A stretch of DNA of 64,000 nucleotides from an uncultured Pseudomonadales bacterium (GTDB lineage Bacteria > Pseudomonadota > Gammaproteobacteria > Pseudomonadales > Cellvibrionaceae): the NCBI GenBank assembly GCA_947487765.1, contig CANKXO010000001.1:372001-436000 (forward strand), read 5' to 3'. The notes below the pieces were generated by a model. It did no database searches. It was not told where the DNA came from and saw nothing but the letters and a program-made list of their open reading frames with translations. Positions within the stretch are counted from its first letter, which is position 1. Each line of letters begins with the position of its first letter. The translations under genes and the position numbers were made by a program. This document shows, piece after piece, positions 35,529 to 43,789 of the stretch.

Positions 35529-36536
35529 ATGCGCTATAAGTTGTTAGTCTGCGCTATTTTAAGTATCAGCCTATCTATGGCTACCGAAGCATCTGCCCCT
35601 TCAGTTGCTGTTGATATTGCACCGGTACATTCCTTAGTGAGCCAGGTTATGCAAGGAGTAGGTAAGCCAAATTTACTTATACCTGCCGAAGCTTCACCTC
35701 ATCATTACACTCTCCGCCCATCAGAAGCGAAAGCATTAGCTGATGCAAAGATTGTTTTTTGGGTAGGGGAAGGGTTGACCCCATGGCTGGAAAAAGCCAT
35801 GGACAATTTAGCTGCTTCAGCACAGAAAGTTGAAGTGTTGGAAATTGAGGGGACTAGTCTCTACGCATATAGAGAAGGTGCAACCTTTGAATCCCATGAC
35901 CATGAAGAAGAAGGGCATGGAGACGAAAAGCATCATAAGGATGAACACGGTGAAAAAGATGGGCATCACAAAGAGGAAAGACATGCAAACGATGAAGACC
36001 ATCACGACCACGAGGGTAATGACCCCCATGCTTGGCTAGACCCTGAAAATGCTAAGCTTTGGATCAATAGCATTAGTGCCACATTGTCAAAGCTCGACCC
36101 TGAAAATGCCTCAACCTATAGCCGTAACGCAGCAAAAGCGACGGCTTCACTTGATGAAGTGATACAGTCTACTCAGGCTAAAATTAATAAACTTGGTAAA
36201 CCACAGTTTATTGTATTCCATGATGCCTATCAGTATTTTGAAAAGCGCTTTGGTATCTCGGCGGCTGGCTCTATTGCACTGGGTGATGCCGAAGACCCAA
36301 GTCCAGCACGTATCAAGGAAATTCGAGATACGGTTAAAAAGCTTGGGGTGACCTGCGTGTTTACTGAACCTCAATACAACCCCGGTTTGGTTGAAAATGT
36401 TTTTGAAGGCACAAGCGTTTCGACCATTGGCGTGATGGACCCCTTAGGTGCAAGTCTATCCGCTGGTAACGATCATTATAGAGAATTGATTCAAGGTATG
36501 GTGACCAGCTTGAGTCAATGTCAATCAGTCAATTAA
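35529..36536 (+). CDS. znuA: Zinc ABC transporter periplasmic binding protein ZnuA
   Basis: A 335-residue cluster A-I solute-binding protein with a Sec signal ending around TEASA. Zinc ligands are recognised in ASPHHYTLRPS, DPHAWLDP and FHDAYQYF. A long His/Asp/Glu-rich loop (about residues 120 to 168) has many HH, HD and HEE units, the usual metal-gathering loop of ZnuA. AGGAGAA precedes the ATG. It is divergent from znuCB and controlled by the shared Zur box. Confidence 0.95.
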   Translation: MRYKLLVCAILSISLSMATEASAPSVAVDIAPVHSLVSQVMQGVGKPNLLIPAEASPHHYTLRPSEAKALADAKIVFWVGEGLTPWLEKAMDNLAASAQKVEVLEIEGTSLYAYREGATFESHDHEEEGHGDEKHHKDEHGEKDGHHKEERHANDEDHHDHEGNDPHAWLDPENAKLWINSISATLSKLDPENASTYSRNAAKATASLDEVIQSTQAKINKLGKPQFIVFHDAYQYFEKRFGISAAGSIALGDAEDPSPARIKEIRDTVKKLGVTCVFTEPQYNPGLVENVFEGTSVSTIGVMDPLGASLSAGNDHYRELIQGMVTSLSQCQSVN

Positions 36537-36616
36537 TTCCTTGTTAGTTTCTTTATGGAAACTGAGGACTTAATATCGTTTGAAGATGAACGGAGAGTCT
36601 TTAGAAAAGACCTTAA

Positions 36617-36642
36617 AGCGAGGCCAAATATTGGGTCTCGCT
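36617..36642 (+). other. Hairpin after znuA
   Basis: AGCGAGGCC pairs with GGTCTCGCT (one G-T wobble) 80 bp after znuA. No T run follows. It may protect the transcript end or act as a weak terminator. Confidence 0.35.
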
Positions 36643-36745
36643 CTAGCGAAGCGCTTTGTTCAAACCCAATCAAATGCCTGGGAGCACCGCACCGTGATGC
36701 TCCGCAGCAGTGCGCACCTTATGACAGATTAATTATTTGCTGGCT

Positions 36746-37273
36746 TTAAAGATTACCTAGCTGTTTAGATACTTTATCAGCAAAAGTTTCAGTGTTTTCA
36801 ATCAATCCATGTATCTCCGATAACCTGCCCATATACGCTAATTGTGAGGTAAGAGAAAATAAGCTTCTGTCTAATACTGACAGGGCTTCTAATCTCAGGT
36901 CTCTGGGGTTTTTCAAGCTTTCACAAAGGTCAATAATTTGTGTGTGCAATTCACGTAGCACTATTTCGCCAAGCGATGCCTGATGTAGTTGATTATGGCA
37001 AGCAGCCAAGTTATGAGAGGCAATAAACATCAGCTCTATACCACTGATCTCGCGAGTTTTGTTATTCACGCAGTGTAAAAGCAGTTTGCTGATGCGAATA
37101 CACTCCTGAAACGCCTCTAATGCTCGTTTGGTCGATGATTGCTCATGGCAGCTACGGCCTTTTTCAGCGTAATAACACCAGTAAGAATATAATCGTTGAT
37201 CTTCGTGATTTAATTCGAGTGGAGTGTACCGTTCTTGAGAGACAGATTGATCAGCTAGCATAATAGAGAGCAT
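36746..37273 (-). CDS. Helical TPR-like protein behind a Fur box, function unknown
   Basis: A 175-residue soluble protein, wholly helical in appearance, with TPR-like periodicity (KRALEAFQECIRISKLLLHCV, then ELMFIASHNLAACHNQL). There is no signal peptide. The start is uncertain: ATG 37273 or ATG 37261, the latter 11 bases after AGGA. A strong Fur box lies 27 to 45 bp upstream of the 5' end, so expression is probably iron-repressed. It is divergent from ccmHI. The function is unknown; an iron-starvation adaptor is only a guess. Confidence 0.65.
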   Translation of the reverse strand: MLSIMLADQSVSQERYTPLELNHEDQRLYSYWCYYAEKGRSCHEQSSTKRALEAFQECIRISKLLLHCVNNKTREISGIELMFIASHNLAACHNQLHQASLGEIVLRELHTQIIDLCESLKNPRDLRLEALSVLDRSLFSLTSQLAYMGRLSEIHGLIENTETFADKVSKQLGNL

Positions 37274-37299
37274 CCTTAATAAGCATGGGGATATTTTTA

Positions 37300-37318
37300 A
37301 ATGATAATCATTCTCATT
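37300..37318. promoter_or_regulatory. Fur box
   Basis: AATGATAATCATTCTCATT carries the 7-1-7 core TGATAAT-C-ATTCTCA, one mismatch from TGATAAT-N-ATTATCA. It lies just upstream of the TPR-like gene and about 150 bp from ccmH, so it could govern either or both. Confidence 0.8.
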
Positions 37319-37467
37319 TATATTGCCGTCATTTTAGGTCTAGGTCAACCCTTGGTTCACTCTTTATACGTATTAAAGAAACTTTATTTACATTTTGTGG
37401 CCTAGAAGTGGGGCATAGGCAATGTACATATGGTCAGGCCTCGATATAATGCCAGCGCAATCAACTT

Positions 37468-37974
37468 ATGAGCTTATTTAACATGCTATCTGCTAAACGA
37501 TTTTTACTATTGTTGCTGATTCTAAGTTTACCTTTCCCTGCCTTGCCGGTTGTTGATCTTTATGAATTTGACACTGAGTCCCAGCGAGAGCGATACAACG
37601 TATTGATTGATGAGCTGCGTTGCCCTAAATGCCAGAACCAAAACCTAGCGGGCTCGAATTCTCAAATTGCATCTGACCTACGTAGAGAGCTACATCGTTT
37701 ATTAATCGAAGGTAAAACAGACCGAGAGATTAAAGATTTTATGGTGGCTCGCTATGGTGACTTTGTTCTTTATAAGCCGCGATTACAAGGCTCAACGTTA
37801 ATGCTGTGGTTATTTCCTCTACTGTTATTAGCCGGGGGAGCAATCGCACTAATCATGATTATTCGCCAGCGCCGCCAGACCAACGCGGCCGTCAATGACA
37901 AATCATTGTCAGATACTGAAAAATCGACCCTTAACCAAATACTCGATGAATCCGAAGAGAGCTCTTCTCAATGA
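37468..37974 (+). CDS. ccmH: Cytochrome c maturation protein CcmH (thiol subunit)
   Basis: A 168-residue protein with a signal peptide, the redox motif LRCPKCQNQNLAGSNSQIASDLR, and a C-terminal membrane helix (LWLFPLLLLAGGAIALIMII). It reduces apocytochrome c or CcmG disulfides before haem ligation. It overlaps ccmI by 4 bp. The rest of the ccm operon (ccmA to ccmG) is not upstream; instead there is a divergent Fur-box gene, so this pair is separated from its usual partners. A TATAAT-like hexamer is at 37445. Confidence 0.9.
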   Translation: MSLFNMLSAKRFLLLLLILSLPFPALPVVDLYEFDTESQRERYNVLIDELRCPKCQNQNLAGSNSQIASDLRRELHRLLIEGKTDREIKDFMVARYGDFVLYKPRLQGSTLMLWLFPLLLLAGGAIALIMIIRQRRQTNAAVNDKSLSDTEKSTLNQILDESEESSSQ

Positions 37975-39341
37975 TGTTTTTTTATATTGGTGCTGTTGCA
38001 CTTGTTGTACTGGGCGTTGTATTTGCTCTTTGGCCATTCATTAAATACCACTTTTTTAACACAGATAATACAAACGCTGACACAGTCGGCAGGCAAGCTA
38101 TCAATGTTGCTTTGTACCGTGATCACCTCACCGATCTTGAAAACTCTTTAGCGCAAGGTAATATAGACCAAACTCAATTCGACCAACTCAAGCAGGAGTT
38201 GGAGCGTAATCTGTTAGAGGACAGCCTTGAGAGAAATAAAAGTCTTCAGCAAAATAGCAAAGCAGAGAGCAAGTTAAGTACTGCTGAATATGCACCTAAA
38301 TCCAGTCGTCAGCACATCCCTATGTTTATCGGGATGATGATTCTGGTTCCGATCATGTCTTTCTTTACCTATCAGTGGTTGGGAAATTCACATGGCTGGG
38401 AATTAAAAGAGCAACTGGAGGCGCAAACTGCATTAGAAAACCAATTAATTGCTTCAAATGGCAATCCTGAGCTGGAAAAAGAGCTGAGTAACCTCAATCG
38501 TCAAATAGTCAGCGGCCTTGAGGCCCATGTGGCCAACAGGCCGGATGATTTGGATAGTTTGGTATTGCTCGCTCGTAATGCAGTTGCTACAGGTCAGTAT
38601 GAAGTTGCGATTACTCATTATCAGAAAGTGCTGGAAGCTCAACCTCAGGCTGCTCAAATTATGGCAGAACTGGCACAGACAATATTTATTCAGGCGAACA
38701 ACCGTGCGGTGCCGGTTGTAGGGATGCTGGCAGAAAGAGCGCTAGGTATTCAACCCAACAACCCCATGGCTTTAGGCTTGATGGGTATCTTTACTTTTCA
38801 ATCCGGCAGCTATGAGCAAGCTATTCGCCATTGGGAGCAAGCTGTTGCCGTTTATCCACCGAATTCACCGAATGCGCAAGCTTTACAAAACGGTATTGCG
38901 CAGGCTCGTTCTCGTTTATCTGAAAATCCTGATGTGGCAGCAAATAATGATCAGCAGGCTGATTCCCAAACACAAGAACAACCACAGGATGCTGCCGCAG
39001 TAAAAGTTGCCGTGTCATTAGCTAAAGACGTGCCGGTTAAACCAGAATACACTGTATTTATTTATGCCAGAGCGTGGCAGGGCGCGAAAATACCTCTAGC
39101 GATTACGAAAGTACAAGCCTCTGAATTGCCATTAACATTGAAGTTGGATGACTCTATGGCAATGGCACCGGGTATGAATTTAAGCAGTGCTGAACAAGTA
39201 GAAATTATTGCCAGATTATCACCCAGTGGCAATGCCATTGCGCAGGCCGGTGATTGGCAGGCGACGTTGGGGCCTATTAAACCAGATGTTGCATCAGCGA
39301 CGGTTTATCCGCTGATTATTTCGCAGCCGTTAGCGAATTGA
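37971..39341 (+). CDS. ccmI: Cytochrome c biogenesis protein CcmI (apocytochrome chaperone)
   Basis: A 456-residue protein: two N-terminal helices (one at residues 1 to 20, one around IPMFIGMMILVPIMSFFTY) bracket a cytoplasmic leucine-rich loop (YRDHLTDLENSLAQGNIDQTQF). A periplasmic TPR domain follows (LVLLARNAVATGQYEVAITHYQKVLEAQP), then a beta-rich C-terminus (YTVFIYARAW). It presents apocytochrome c to the ligase CcmFH. It is translationally coupled to ccmH. Confidence 0.9.
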   Translation: MMFFYIGAVALVVLGVVFALWPFIKYHFFNTDNTNADTVGRQAINVALYRDHLTDLENSLAQGNIDQTQFDQLKQELERNLLEDSLERNKSLQQNSKAESKLSTAEYAPKSSRQHIPMFIGMMILVPIMSFFTYQWLGNSHGWELKEQLEAQTALENQLIASNGNPELEKELSNLNRQIVSGLEAHVANRPDDLDSLVLLARNAVATGQYEVAITHYQKVLEAQPQAAQIMAELAQTIFIQANNRAVPVVGMLAERALGIQPNNPMALGLMGIFTFQSGSYEQAIRHWEQAVAVYPPNSPNAQALQNGIAQARSRLSENPDVAANNDQQADSQTQEQPQDAAAVKVAVSLAKDVPVKPEYTVFIYARAWQGAKIPLAITKVQASELPLTLKLDDSMAMAPGMNLSSAEQVEIIARLSPSGNAIAQAGDWQATLGPIKPDVASATVYPLIISQPLAN

Positions 39342-39825
39342 TAAATTTCTTGCTTAGTGTTTTTAAGGTGACTACCAGTTTACTTAGGTTGAAATGATAA
39401 ATTACTTTTTGCCCTAATTTTTGTGTGTAGATATATTAGCCATAAAAGTACCAGCCAAATGATTTTAATAGTAAGAAAAACTTAGGTCCAGCATCGACTT
39501 CGGTATTTATGGAATTACATATTGAAGGTGTTCGTCAGTAACCAACGATTGAGCAAAACCTATACGAATGCGGCGAAAAATTATAAGGATAGGATACTTC
39601 TTTTGTCGCTACCTCTTTTTGTTTTATCACTTATCGTTAAGTTGCGTTTACTTAGCATGTATCGATACCAGTATGGACTCAAGCTATTGGTAAAAAAATC
39701 TAGAAATTGAGACTTATTTTCTTCTAAAAAATTTTATTATGGTAGTTATTAAACCTGAAAATAAAGGGCAGTGACAAATAATAAAAATATAACACTACTT
39801 ATCATTCCCCTTTTTTAATTTATTA
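39342..39825. other. 484-bp intergenic region, nothing recognised
   Basis: This lies between ccmI and the AhpD-like gene. A 62-codon plus-strand frame (39522..39710) lacks a ribosome site and motifs. No terminator, RNA or repeat was recognised. Confidence 0.4.
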
Positions 39826-40380
39826 CTAAGCTTCAGGTCTCCAAGTGAAGGCTTTGAATGGTGCATCGACTTCGGTGTTAGCTAGATGGTTAGTGTAGTT
39901 AGATAATGTTTTTTGGGCCATGCCAACAAGAATATCCAATACATGTCTTGGCTTAAACCCAACGGCAAAAAATGCGTCTAACTCTTCCTGAGTCGCTTTG
40001 CCATGATTGCGTACTAAGGTTAGTGTCAGTGTACGTAGTGCTTCAAGCTTTGTATCCGCTAGTGGCTTATTTTCTCGCAGTGACTTAATGATTTCTTCAC
40101 TGACTCCCTGTTGTTTAGCAATAGCGGTATGAGCTGGAACACAGTAATGGCACTCATTTTCAATGCTAATAGCCAGCCATATGGTGTTTCTCTCTGCCAC
40201 ACTGAGGTCGGTATTCTCGAATAATTCATGTAATGAAAAATAGGATTTAAGCAGCTCTGGTGATGAGGCCATGACTTGATAAAGCCCTGGAACCATACCG
40301 TAGTCTCTTTTTGCCTGTTCTAGTAGTGGTTTAGCATCATCTGGAGCACTCTCAATAGTGTGTAATTCAAATTGACTCAT
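39826..40380 (-). CDS. Carboxymuconolactone decarboxylase-fold (AhpD-like) protein
   Basis: A 184-residue protein with the AhpD core motif: glutamate and CHYCVPAHTAIAKQQG, i.e. the C-x2-C-x3-H redox site of peroxidase-related CMD proteins. The family reduces peroxides or decarboxylates lactones; here the CxxC-H points to a redox role. It is divergent from a TetR gene with a perfect palindrome between them, so it is probably the regulator's target and may respond to electrophiles or oxidants. Confidence 0.88.
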   Translation of the reverse strand: MSQFELHTIESAPDDAKPLLEQAKRDYGMVPGLYQVMASSPELLKSYFSLHELFENTDLSVAERNTIWLAISIENECHYCVPAHTAIAKQQGVSEEIIKSLRENKPLADTKLEALRTLTLTLVRNHGKATQEELDAFFAVGFKPRHVLDILVGMAQKTLSNYTNHLANTEVDAPFKAFTWRPEA

Positions 40381-40432
40381 CGTTGGTCTTCCTCTCTAAG
40401 GTGTTAAGGGGGGGCTTAGTGACACTTTTATT

Positions 40433-40452
40433 TTATGAATATGCATTCATAA
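40433..40452. promoter_or_regulatory. TetR operator candidate
   Basis: TTATGAAT-ATGC-ATTCATAA is a perfect 20-bp palindrome between the divergent AhpD-like and TetR genes, the expected place for a TetR dimer site controlling both. Confidence 0.7.
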
Positions 40453-40500
40453 ATACAAGAAAAAATTTGCGTCTGGTCATAATTTAACGATAATGGCCGT

Positions 40501-41118
40501 ATGCAAAAGAACATGAAAAAGGGAAGGCCCCGATCATTTAACGAGAAATCTATTTTAGAAGCGTCGATGTCTGCCTTCTGGAAACATGGTTTCTCTGCAA
40601 CCAATTATGATGTACTTGAACAAGCCACTGGATTGAGGCGGCAAAGCCTTGTGTATGCCTTTGGTGATAAGCGAACCTTGTTTTTAAAGTCTTTGTCCCA
40701 CTATTTTTCGACAAGAGTTGGGGAAGTTATTGCTATATTGCAAAGAGACGGTTCGGATCTGGATAATATTCGTTCTGTATTCGATGCGTGGCTTGCTACT
40801 GCCGTAGATGAAAATAAGCGAGGGTGTCTTATTGTTAATACGTCGGGGCAGTTTGGAGCGAGTGATAAGGAAGTCGCAGCGATTGTTAATGGAGCAGTGG
40901 ATGCTTTGCGCAACGCCTTTGCTGTGGCCTATGAATCTGCTCAAACATCTGGTGAGGCGATTAGCAGTGTGCCTCCCAAGGACCTTGCTCGGCTGACAGT
41001 GGCTGCCGGTAATGGCGCACTCCTACACGTACACTCAGATGAAAATACCGAAAATACTATCAATGTATTTAATTCGCTGCTGACAATAGTCGGTGCCGAA
41101 CCTCGCAAAGTAGGGTAG
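40501..41118 (+). CDS. TetR-family transcriptional regulator
   Basis: A 205-residue repressor. The HTH reads SILEASMSAFWKHGFSATNYDVLEQATGLRRQSLVYAFGDKRTLF, and the C-terminal ligand domain includes RGCLIVNTSGQFG, typical of the AcuR/YdeS-like group. It is divergent from the AhpD-like gene. ATG 40513 (MKKGRPRSF) is an equally good start. Confidence 0.87.
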   Translation: MQKNMKKGRPRSFNEKSILEASMSAFWKHGFSATNYDVLEQATGLRRQSLVYAFGDKRTLFLKSLSHYFSTRVGEVIAILQRDGSDLDNIRSVFDAWLATAVDENKRGCLIVNTSGQFGASDKEVAAIVNGAVDALRNAFAVAYESAQTSGEAISSVPPKDLARLTVAAGNGALLHVHSDENTENTINVFNSLLTIVGAEPRKVG

Positions 41119-41179
41119 GTTATTGACTCTGTAATCTTTATTCTCTGATTATCTCTCAACTGTTGGTGAATTAAAGGCT

Positions 41180-41569
41180 TTATTCATACTCTTGATGCTC
41201 TGGCAAGTCACTATTAATTGTGTACCAATCAGCTTTTTGAGAAACCCAAATATGGCTTTTTTCTTTAGTATTAGGTGTGCCGTCTAAAGATCCTAAGCGT
41301 AAAATAATATGCTTGGTTCCTTCCTTTTTTGCATAGAGTTGGGTGCCACAGTTGGAACAAAAGTGTCGTTTTTTAGCCTTCGACGATTCAAAAAAATTGA
41401 GTGATTCTTTACCCTGAAATTTAATATTTTTATCGTCTACAGAAGCGACGCTGGAAAATGCAGCTCCATGAGCTTTTCGGCAGATTTTACAATGGCAATG
41501 AACAATATTGCCGATTTTACCGACGATTTCATATGCTACTTTCCCGCAAAGGCAACTACCTTTAATCAT
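41180..41569 (-). CDS. GFA-family zinc protein, copy 1
   Basis: A 129-residue GFA/CENP-V-fold protein: SCLCGKVAYEI, CHCKICRKAHG and FCSNCGTQLY carry the seven zinc cysteines. The family is named for glutathione-dependent formaldehyde activation, but most members have unproven roles. It is the first of three GFA genes in a row on this strand, which share limited sequence and so are not recent copies. Confidence 0.88.
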   Translation of the reverse strand: MIKGSCLCGKVAYEIVGKIGNIVHCHCKICRKAHGAAFSSVASVDDKNIKFQGKESLNFFESSKAKKRHFCSNCGTQLYAKKEGTKHIILRLGSLDGTPNTKEKSHIWVSQKADWYTINSDLPEHQEYE

Positions 41570-41642
41570 TTTATGTGCCTAGTTTGAATGTTCATAAAGT
41601 CTAAAAATTATTTATATAAATTATCGCCGGCTCTTTTTATTT

Positions 41643-42038
41643 TTAAGGTGCATGCTCTTTATACTGTGTGGCACCTTTAGGAATGATTTCCCAGCTCGCT
41701 TTAGAGTCAACAAAGATATGCCGACCAATTTCAATTTTCGGGTCTTCGTTAAGGCAACCCAGTGTTACTCCATGAATTTCATTTTTGTAGACGCCACACA
41801 ATGTAGATCCGCACTGTTTGCAAAACTGGAGTCCAAAACCTTGTTGATTGATGTAAGAAGTTAGAAACTCAGTGCCACAAACCCAGCGAAATTCAGAGGG
41901 TGCGACCAATGCATAGACTGATGCTTGAGAACTAAATGCTTTTCTGCAGCGAGAGCAATGGCATGAACGCGCATCTTGAAGTGTGCCGTTTATTTCATAT
42001 TTGATTTCACCACAAAAGCATTCACCCGTTAGCTTCAT
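41643..42038 (-). CDS. GFA-family zinc protein, copy 2
   Basis: A 131-residue GFA protein with ECFCGEIKYEI, SCHCSRCRKAF and FCKQCGSTLCG. ATG 42038 was chosen because TGGAGAA precedes it; an in-frame ATG at 42050 is weaker. It follows copy 3 by 32 bp and precedes copy 1 by 73 bp, so the three may be one operon. Confidence 0.88.
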   Translation of the reverse strand: MKLTGECFCGEIKYEINGTLQDARSCHCSRCRKAFSSQASVYALVAPSEFRWVCGTEFLTSYINQQGFGLQFCKQCGSTLCGVYKNEIHGVTLGCLNEDPKIEIGRHIFVDSKASWEIIPKGATQYKEHAP

Positions 42039-42070
42039 TGAATTCTCCATGACATGTGTGCCTGTATTTA

Positions 42071-42460
42071 TTAGGTTTCTGCATTAATCCCGATACTCCA
42101 CCATCTAGGTGCTTTTGATTGGTATGAATGAGAGTCAGGTCTTAGTTCTTTTCTATTATTAGAGTCAAAAACCCCAAGTGCCAATGCAATTACTGGAGCA
42201 TCATCGATTGCGCCGAGTGTACTGCCGCAAATCGGACAAAAGCTCCTGCTAGAAAAATCAGATGATCTCCATAGGGTAGGTTCACCGCCAGGTCCATTCC
42301 AACTAACTTGTTCTTTTGAAAATTCCACCCAACACTGGGTTATAGAGCCTGAGTGCCGCTGGCACATTTTGCATGAGCAAGTGTGAGGCTTTTTGGCTTC
42401 GCCGGTAGCCGTAAAACGAATATTCCCACATAAACATCCGCCCTGATATGTTTTGGCCAT
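42071..42460 (-). CDS. GFA-family zinc protein, copy 3
   Basis: A 129-residue GFA protein with GGCLCGNIRFTA, SCKMCQRHSG and FCPICGSTLG. TTGGAGGAACTA sits just ahead of ATG 42460. It is the last gene before the attC array, and the nearest attC site (42570..42619) lies upstream of it. It may therefore be the terminal cassette or the first chromosomal gene after the array. Confidence 0.88.
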   Translation of the reverse strand: MAKTYQGGCLCGNIRFTATGEAKKPHTCSCKMCQRHSGSITQCWVEFSKEQVSWNGPGGEPTLWRSSDFSSRSFCPICGSTLGAIDDAPVIALALGVFDSNNRKELRPDSHSYQSKAPRWWSIGINAET

Positions 42461-42569
42461 TAGTTCCTCCAAGCAATGTGTGACTTTGTCATGTTCTATT
42501 CGTTTTAACTTCTTCTATTAATTTAATAATATAGAATTACAGCAGAAATGCTAAAAGTAAAACCAAAAA

Positions 42570-42619
42570 GTAACCATTAAACCGCATTCGAGTGAAGTGG
42601 TAGTTTATCTTGTTATAAG
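42570..42619 (-). other. attC site, cassette 9 (55-residue gene)
   Basis: Minus strand: CTTATAAC ... GGTTAC, 50 bp. CTTATAAC is the complement of the cassette's 5' end CTTATAGC/GCTATAAG (one mismatch). Inner arms AAGATAAAC and GTTTAAT pair. Confidence 0.6.
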
Positions 42620-42666
42620 ACTTTTCATTTAGAGGCGGTTAAGGTCGTTTAGAGCATTTTTTTCTA

Positions 42667-42834
42667 TTAGGCATAAGTAAGTAGCAACGGCAGGCCTGAA
42701 CCCATACATCCTATCGCCACCCCCAAAAAAACCCACGATTGCATTAAAAGAGTTATTGCAAGAAAGACCACTCCATTAATTAGAAGGATTGTTCCTGTAA
42801 TAGTTAGTGCTTTGCACGACTTTTCTGAGTTCAT
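42667..42834 (-). CDS. Cassette 9: 55-residue two-helix membrane protein
   Basis: The frame starts MNSEKSCKALTITG and contains two hydrophobic stretches (TILLINGVVFLAITLLM and VFLGVAIGCMGSGLPLLL), ending TYA. There is no known family. It occupies most of its cassette between two attC sites, which is the main reason to believe it is a gene. The ribosome site (TTGGAG) is a little far from the ATG. Confidence 0.5.
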   Translation of the reverse strand: MNSEKSCKALTITGTILLINGVVFLAITLLMQSWVFLGVAIGCMGSGLPLLLTYA

Positions 42835-42856
42835 ATTATTACCGTATCTCCAAGTA

Positions 42857-42950
42857 CTTATAGCGATTGTTTATTAGGTGGTTGGAATAGTACGGAAGCC
42901 GTTCCGGCACGCGTTTTATGTGTGTAAGCATGACACACTTGTTAAAAGGC
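42857..42950 (-). other. attC site, cassette 8 (103-residue gene)
   Basis: Minus strand: GCCTTTTAAC ... GCTATAAG, 94 bp. GCCTTTTAAC is the exact complement of the cassette's own 5' end GTTAAAAGGC. Inner stems GTGTG/CACAC and CGGAA/TTCCG are visible. The distal GTT has mutated to GCT. Confidence 0.75.
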
Positions 42951-42954
42951 TTTT

Positions 42955-43266
42955 TTATGTACATTTGTTTCCAGCCTTATTGATAGATTGAATGTCGTAC
43001 TTTGGAAAGGACTCGTATGTAGTTACATATACAATATTACAACCATTTGTACCATAGACGAAAAATTCATGGTCTAGTATATTTGATTCACATGGTAATG
43101 CACATTGTGGCCCAGACGAGATGAGTTGAGCCTTACTAAATTTACCTGGAGCCATTATTGCTAACTTTTTTTCGATTGAATCAAACATTTTATTCTTTGC
43201 ATATATCACATAGCCAAAACCACTTACTGGAAGAGCAATTGCAATAATTATCAAGAGTGCTTTCAT
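42955..43266 (-). CDS. Cassette 8: small anchored protein with cysteines, function unknown
   Basis: A 103-residue protein with an N-terminal helix (LLIIIAIALPVSGFGYVIYA) and a short extracytoplasmic domain with four cysteines (QCALPCES, NGCNIV, GNKCT) that could form two disulfides. The family is not recognised. It is enclosed by attC sites with matching cassette ends, so it is mobile as a unit. Confidence 0.7.
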   Translation of the reverse strand: MKALLIIIAIALPVSGFGYVIYAKNKMFDSIEKKLAIMAPGKFSKAQLISSGPQCALPCESNILDHEFFVYGTNGCNIVYVTTYESFPKYDIQSINKAGNKCT

Positions 43267-43267
43267 A

Positions 43268-43341
43268 GCCTTTTAACGCTCGGGATAATAGATCTATTTG
43301 GAGCGTCAGCGGAAAATTGTTCCGTATGATTGCGTTTGCTA
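43268..43341 (-). other. attC site, cassette 7 (CHMI-type gene)
   Basis: Minus strand: ATAGCAAAC ... GCGTTAAAAGGC, 74 bp, with inner stem CGGAA-CAATT-TTCCG shared with other sites of the array. Confidence 0.7.
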
Positions 43342-43344
43342 TAT

Positions 43345-43680
43345 TTATACTTGAAATTTTGCATAGCTCTCTTTTTGTATATCGACTGCTTCAGCAGTAA
43401 TAGAACAACCTTTAAGATTAAGAGTTTTTATATTGTTGATGATAGCCGTATTTAGTAGTAGCTTTTGGCTGGAATCTCTGCCTAAGAGTATTCTTGATGA
43501 TACATGAACAAATGAGGAGTTAGATGTACCGACTTGATAACTTTTGTAAGGGATAGCACGAGTTTTAATGTCACCTTCTTCAAAGAGATTGCTACTACAT
43601 GCGCCATCATGTACTGCTGAGATAATTTCGTTAATTATATTGTCCAAATCTTCTGAATATTCAATAATGCAATGAGGCAT
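43345..43680 (-). CDS. Cassette 7: CHMI-type tautomerase
   Basis: A 111-residue protein of the 5-carboxymethyl-2-hydroxymuconate isomerase family: MPHCIIEYSEDL exposes the catalytic Pro1, and FVHVSSRILLGRDSSQK is the family's central strand-helix. AAGGAGTAG gives a strong ribosome site. Outside aromatic catabolic operons such proteins have unknown substrates, and this one is a gene-cassette passenger. Confidence 0.8.
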   Translation of the reverse strand: MPHCIIEYSEDLDNIINEIISAVHDGACSSNLFEEGDIKTRAIPYKSYQVGTSNSSFVHVSSRILLGRDSSQKLLLNTAIINNIKTLNLKGCSITAEAVDIQKESYAKFQV

Positions 43681-43696
43681 ATTATCTACTCCTTAA

Positions 43697-43774
43697 ATAT
43701 AACGCCAAGTTTTGGGAGAGTGCATCCCAGTAGGCAAAGTCTGCGACAACAGAGCCTTTAACAATTGTTGTTGG
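43697..43774 (-). other. attC site, cassette 6 (36-residue gene)
   Basis: Minus strand: CCAACAAC AATTGTT ... AAAACTTGGC GTTATAT. The arms AAC..CAATTGTT and AAAACTTG..GTT pair imperfectly over 78 bp. Confidence 0.6.
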
Positions 43775-43789
43775 TTTTAATATATTTAA

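Noticed and set aside
36555-36749. 64-codon reading frame after znuA
   Set aside because: No ribosome site and composition unlike a protein; overlaps hairpins and the end of the neighbouring gene.
39522-39710. 62-codon reading frame in the ccmI to AhpD gap
   Set aside because: No ribosome site, no family features, ordinary AT-rich spacer.
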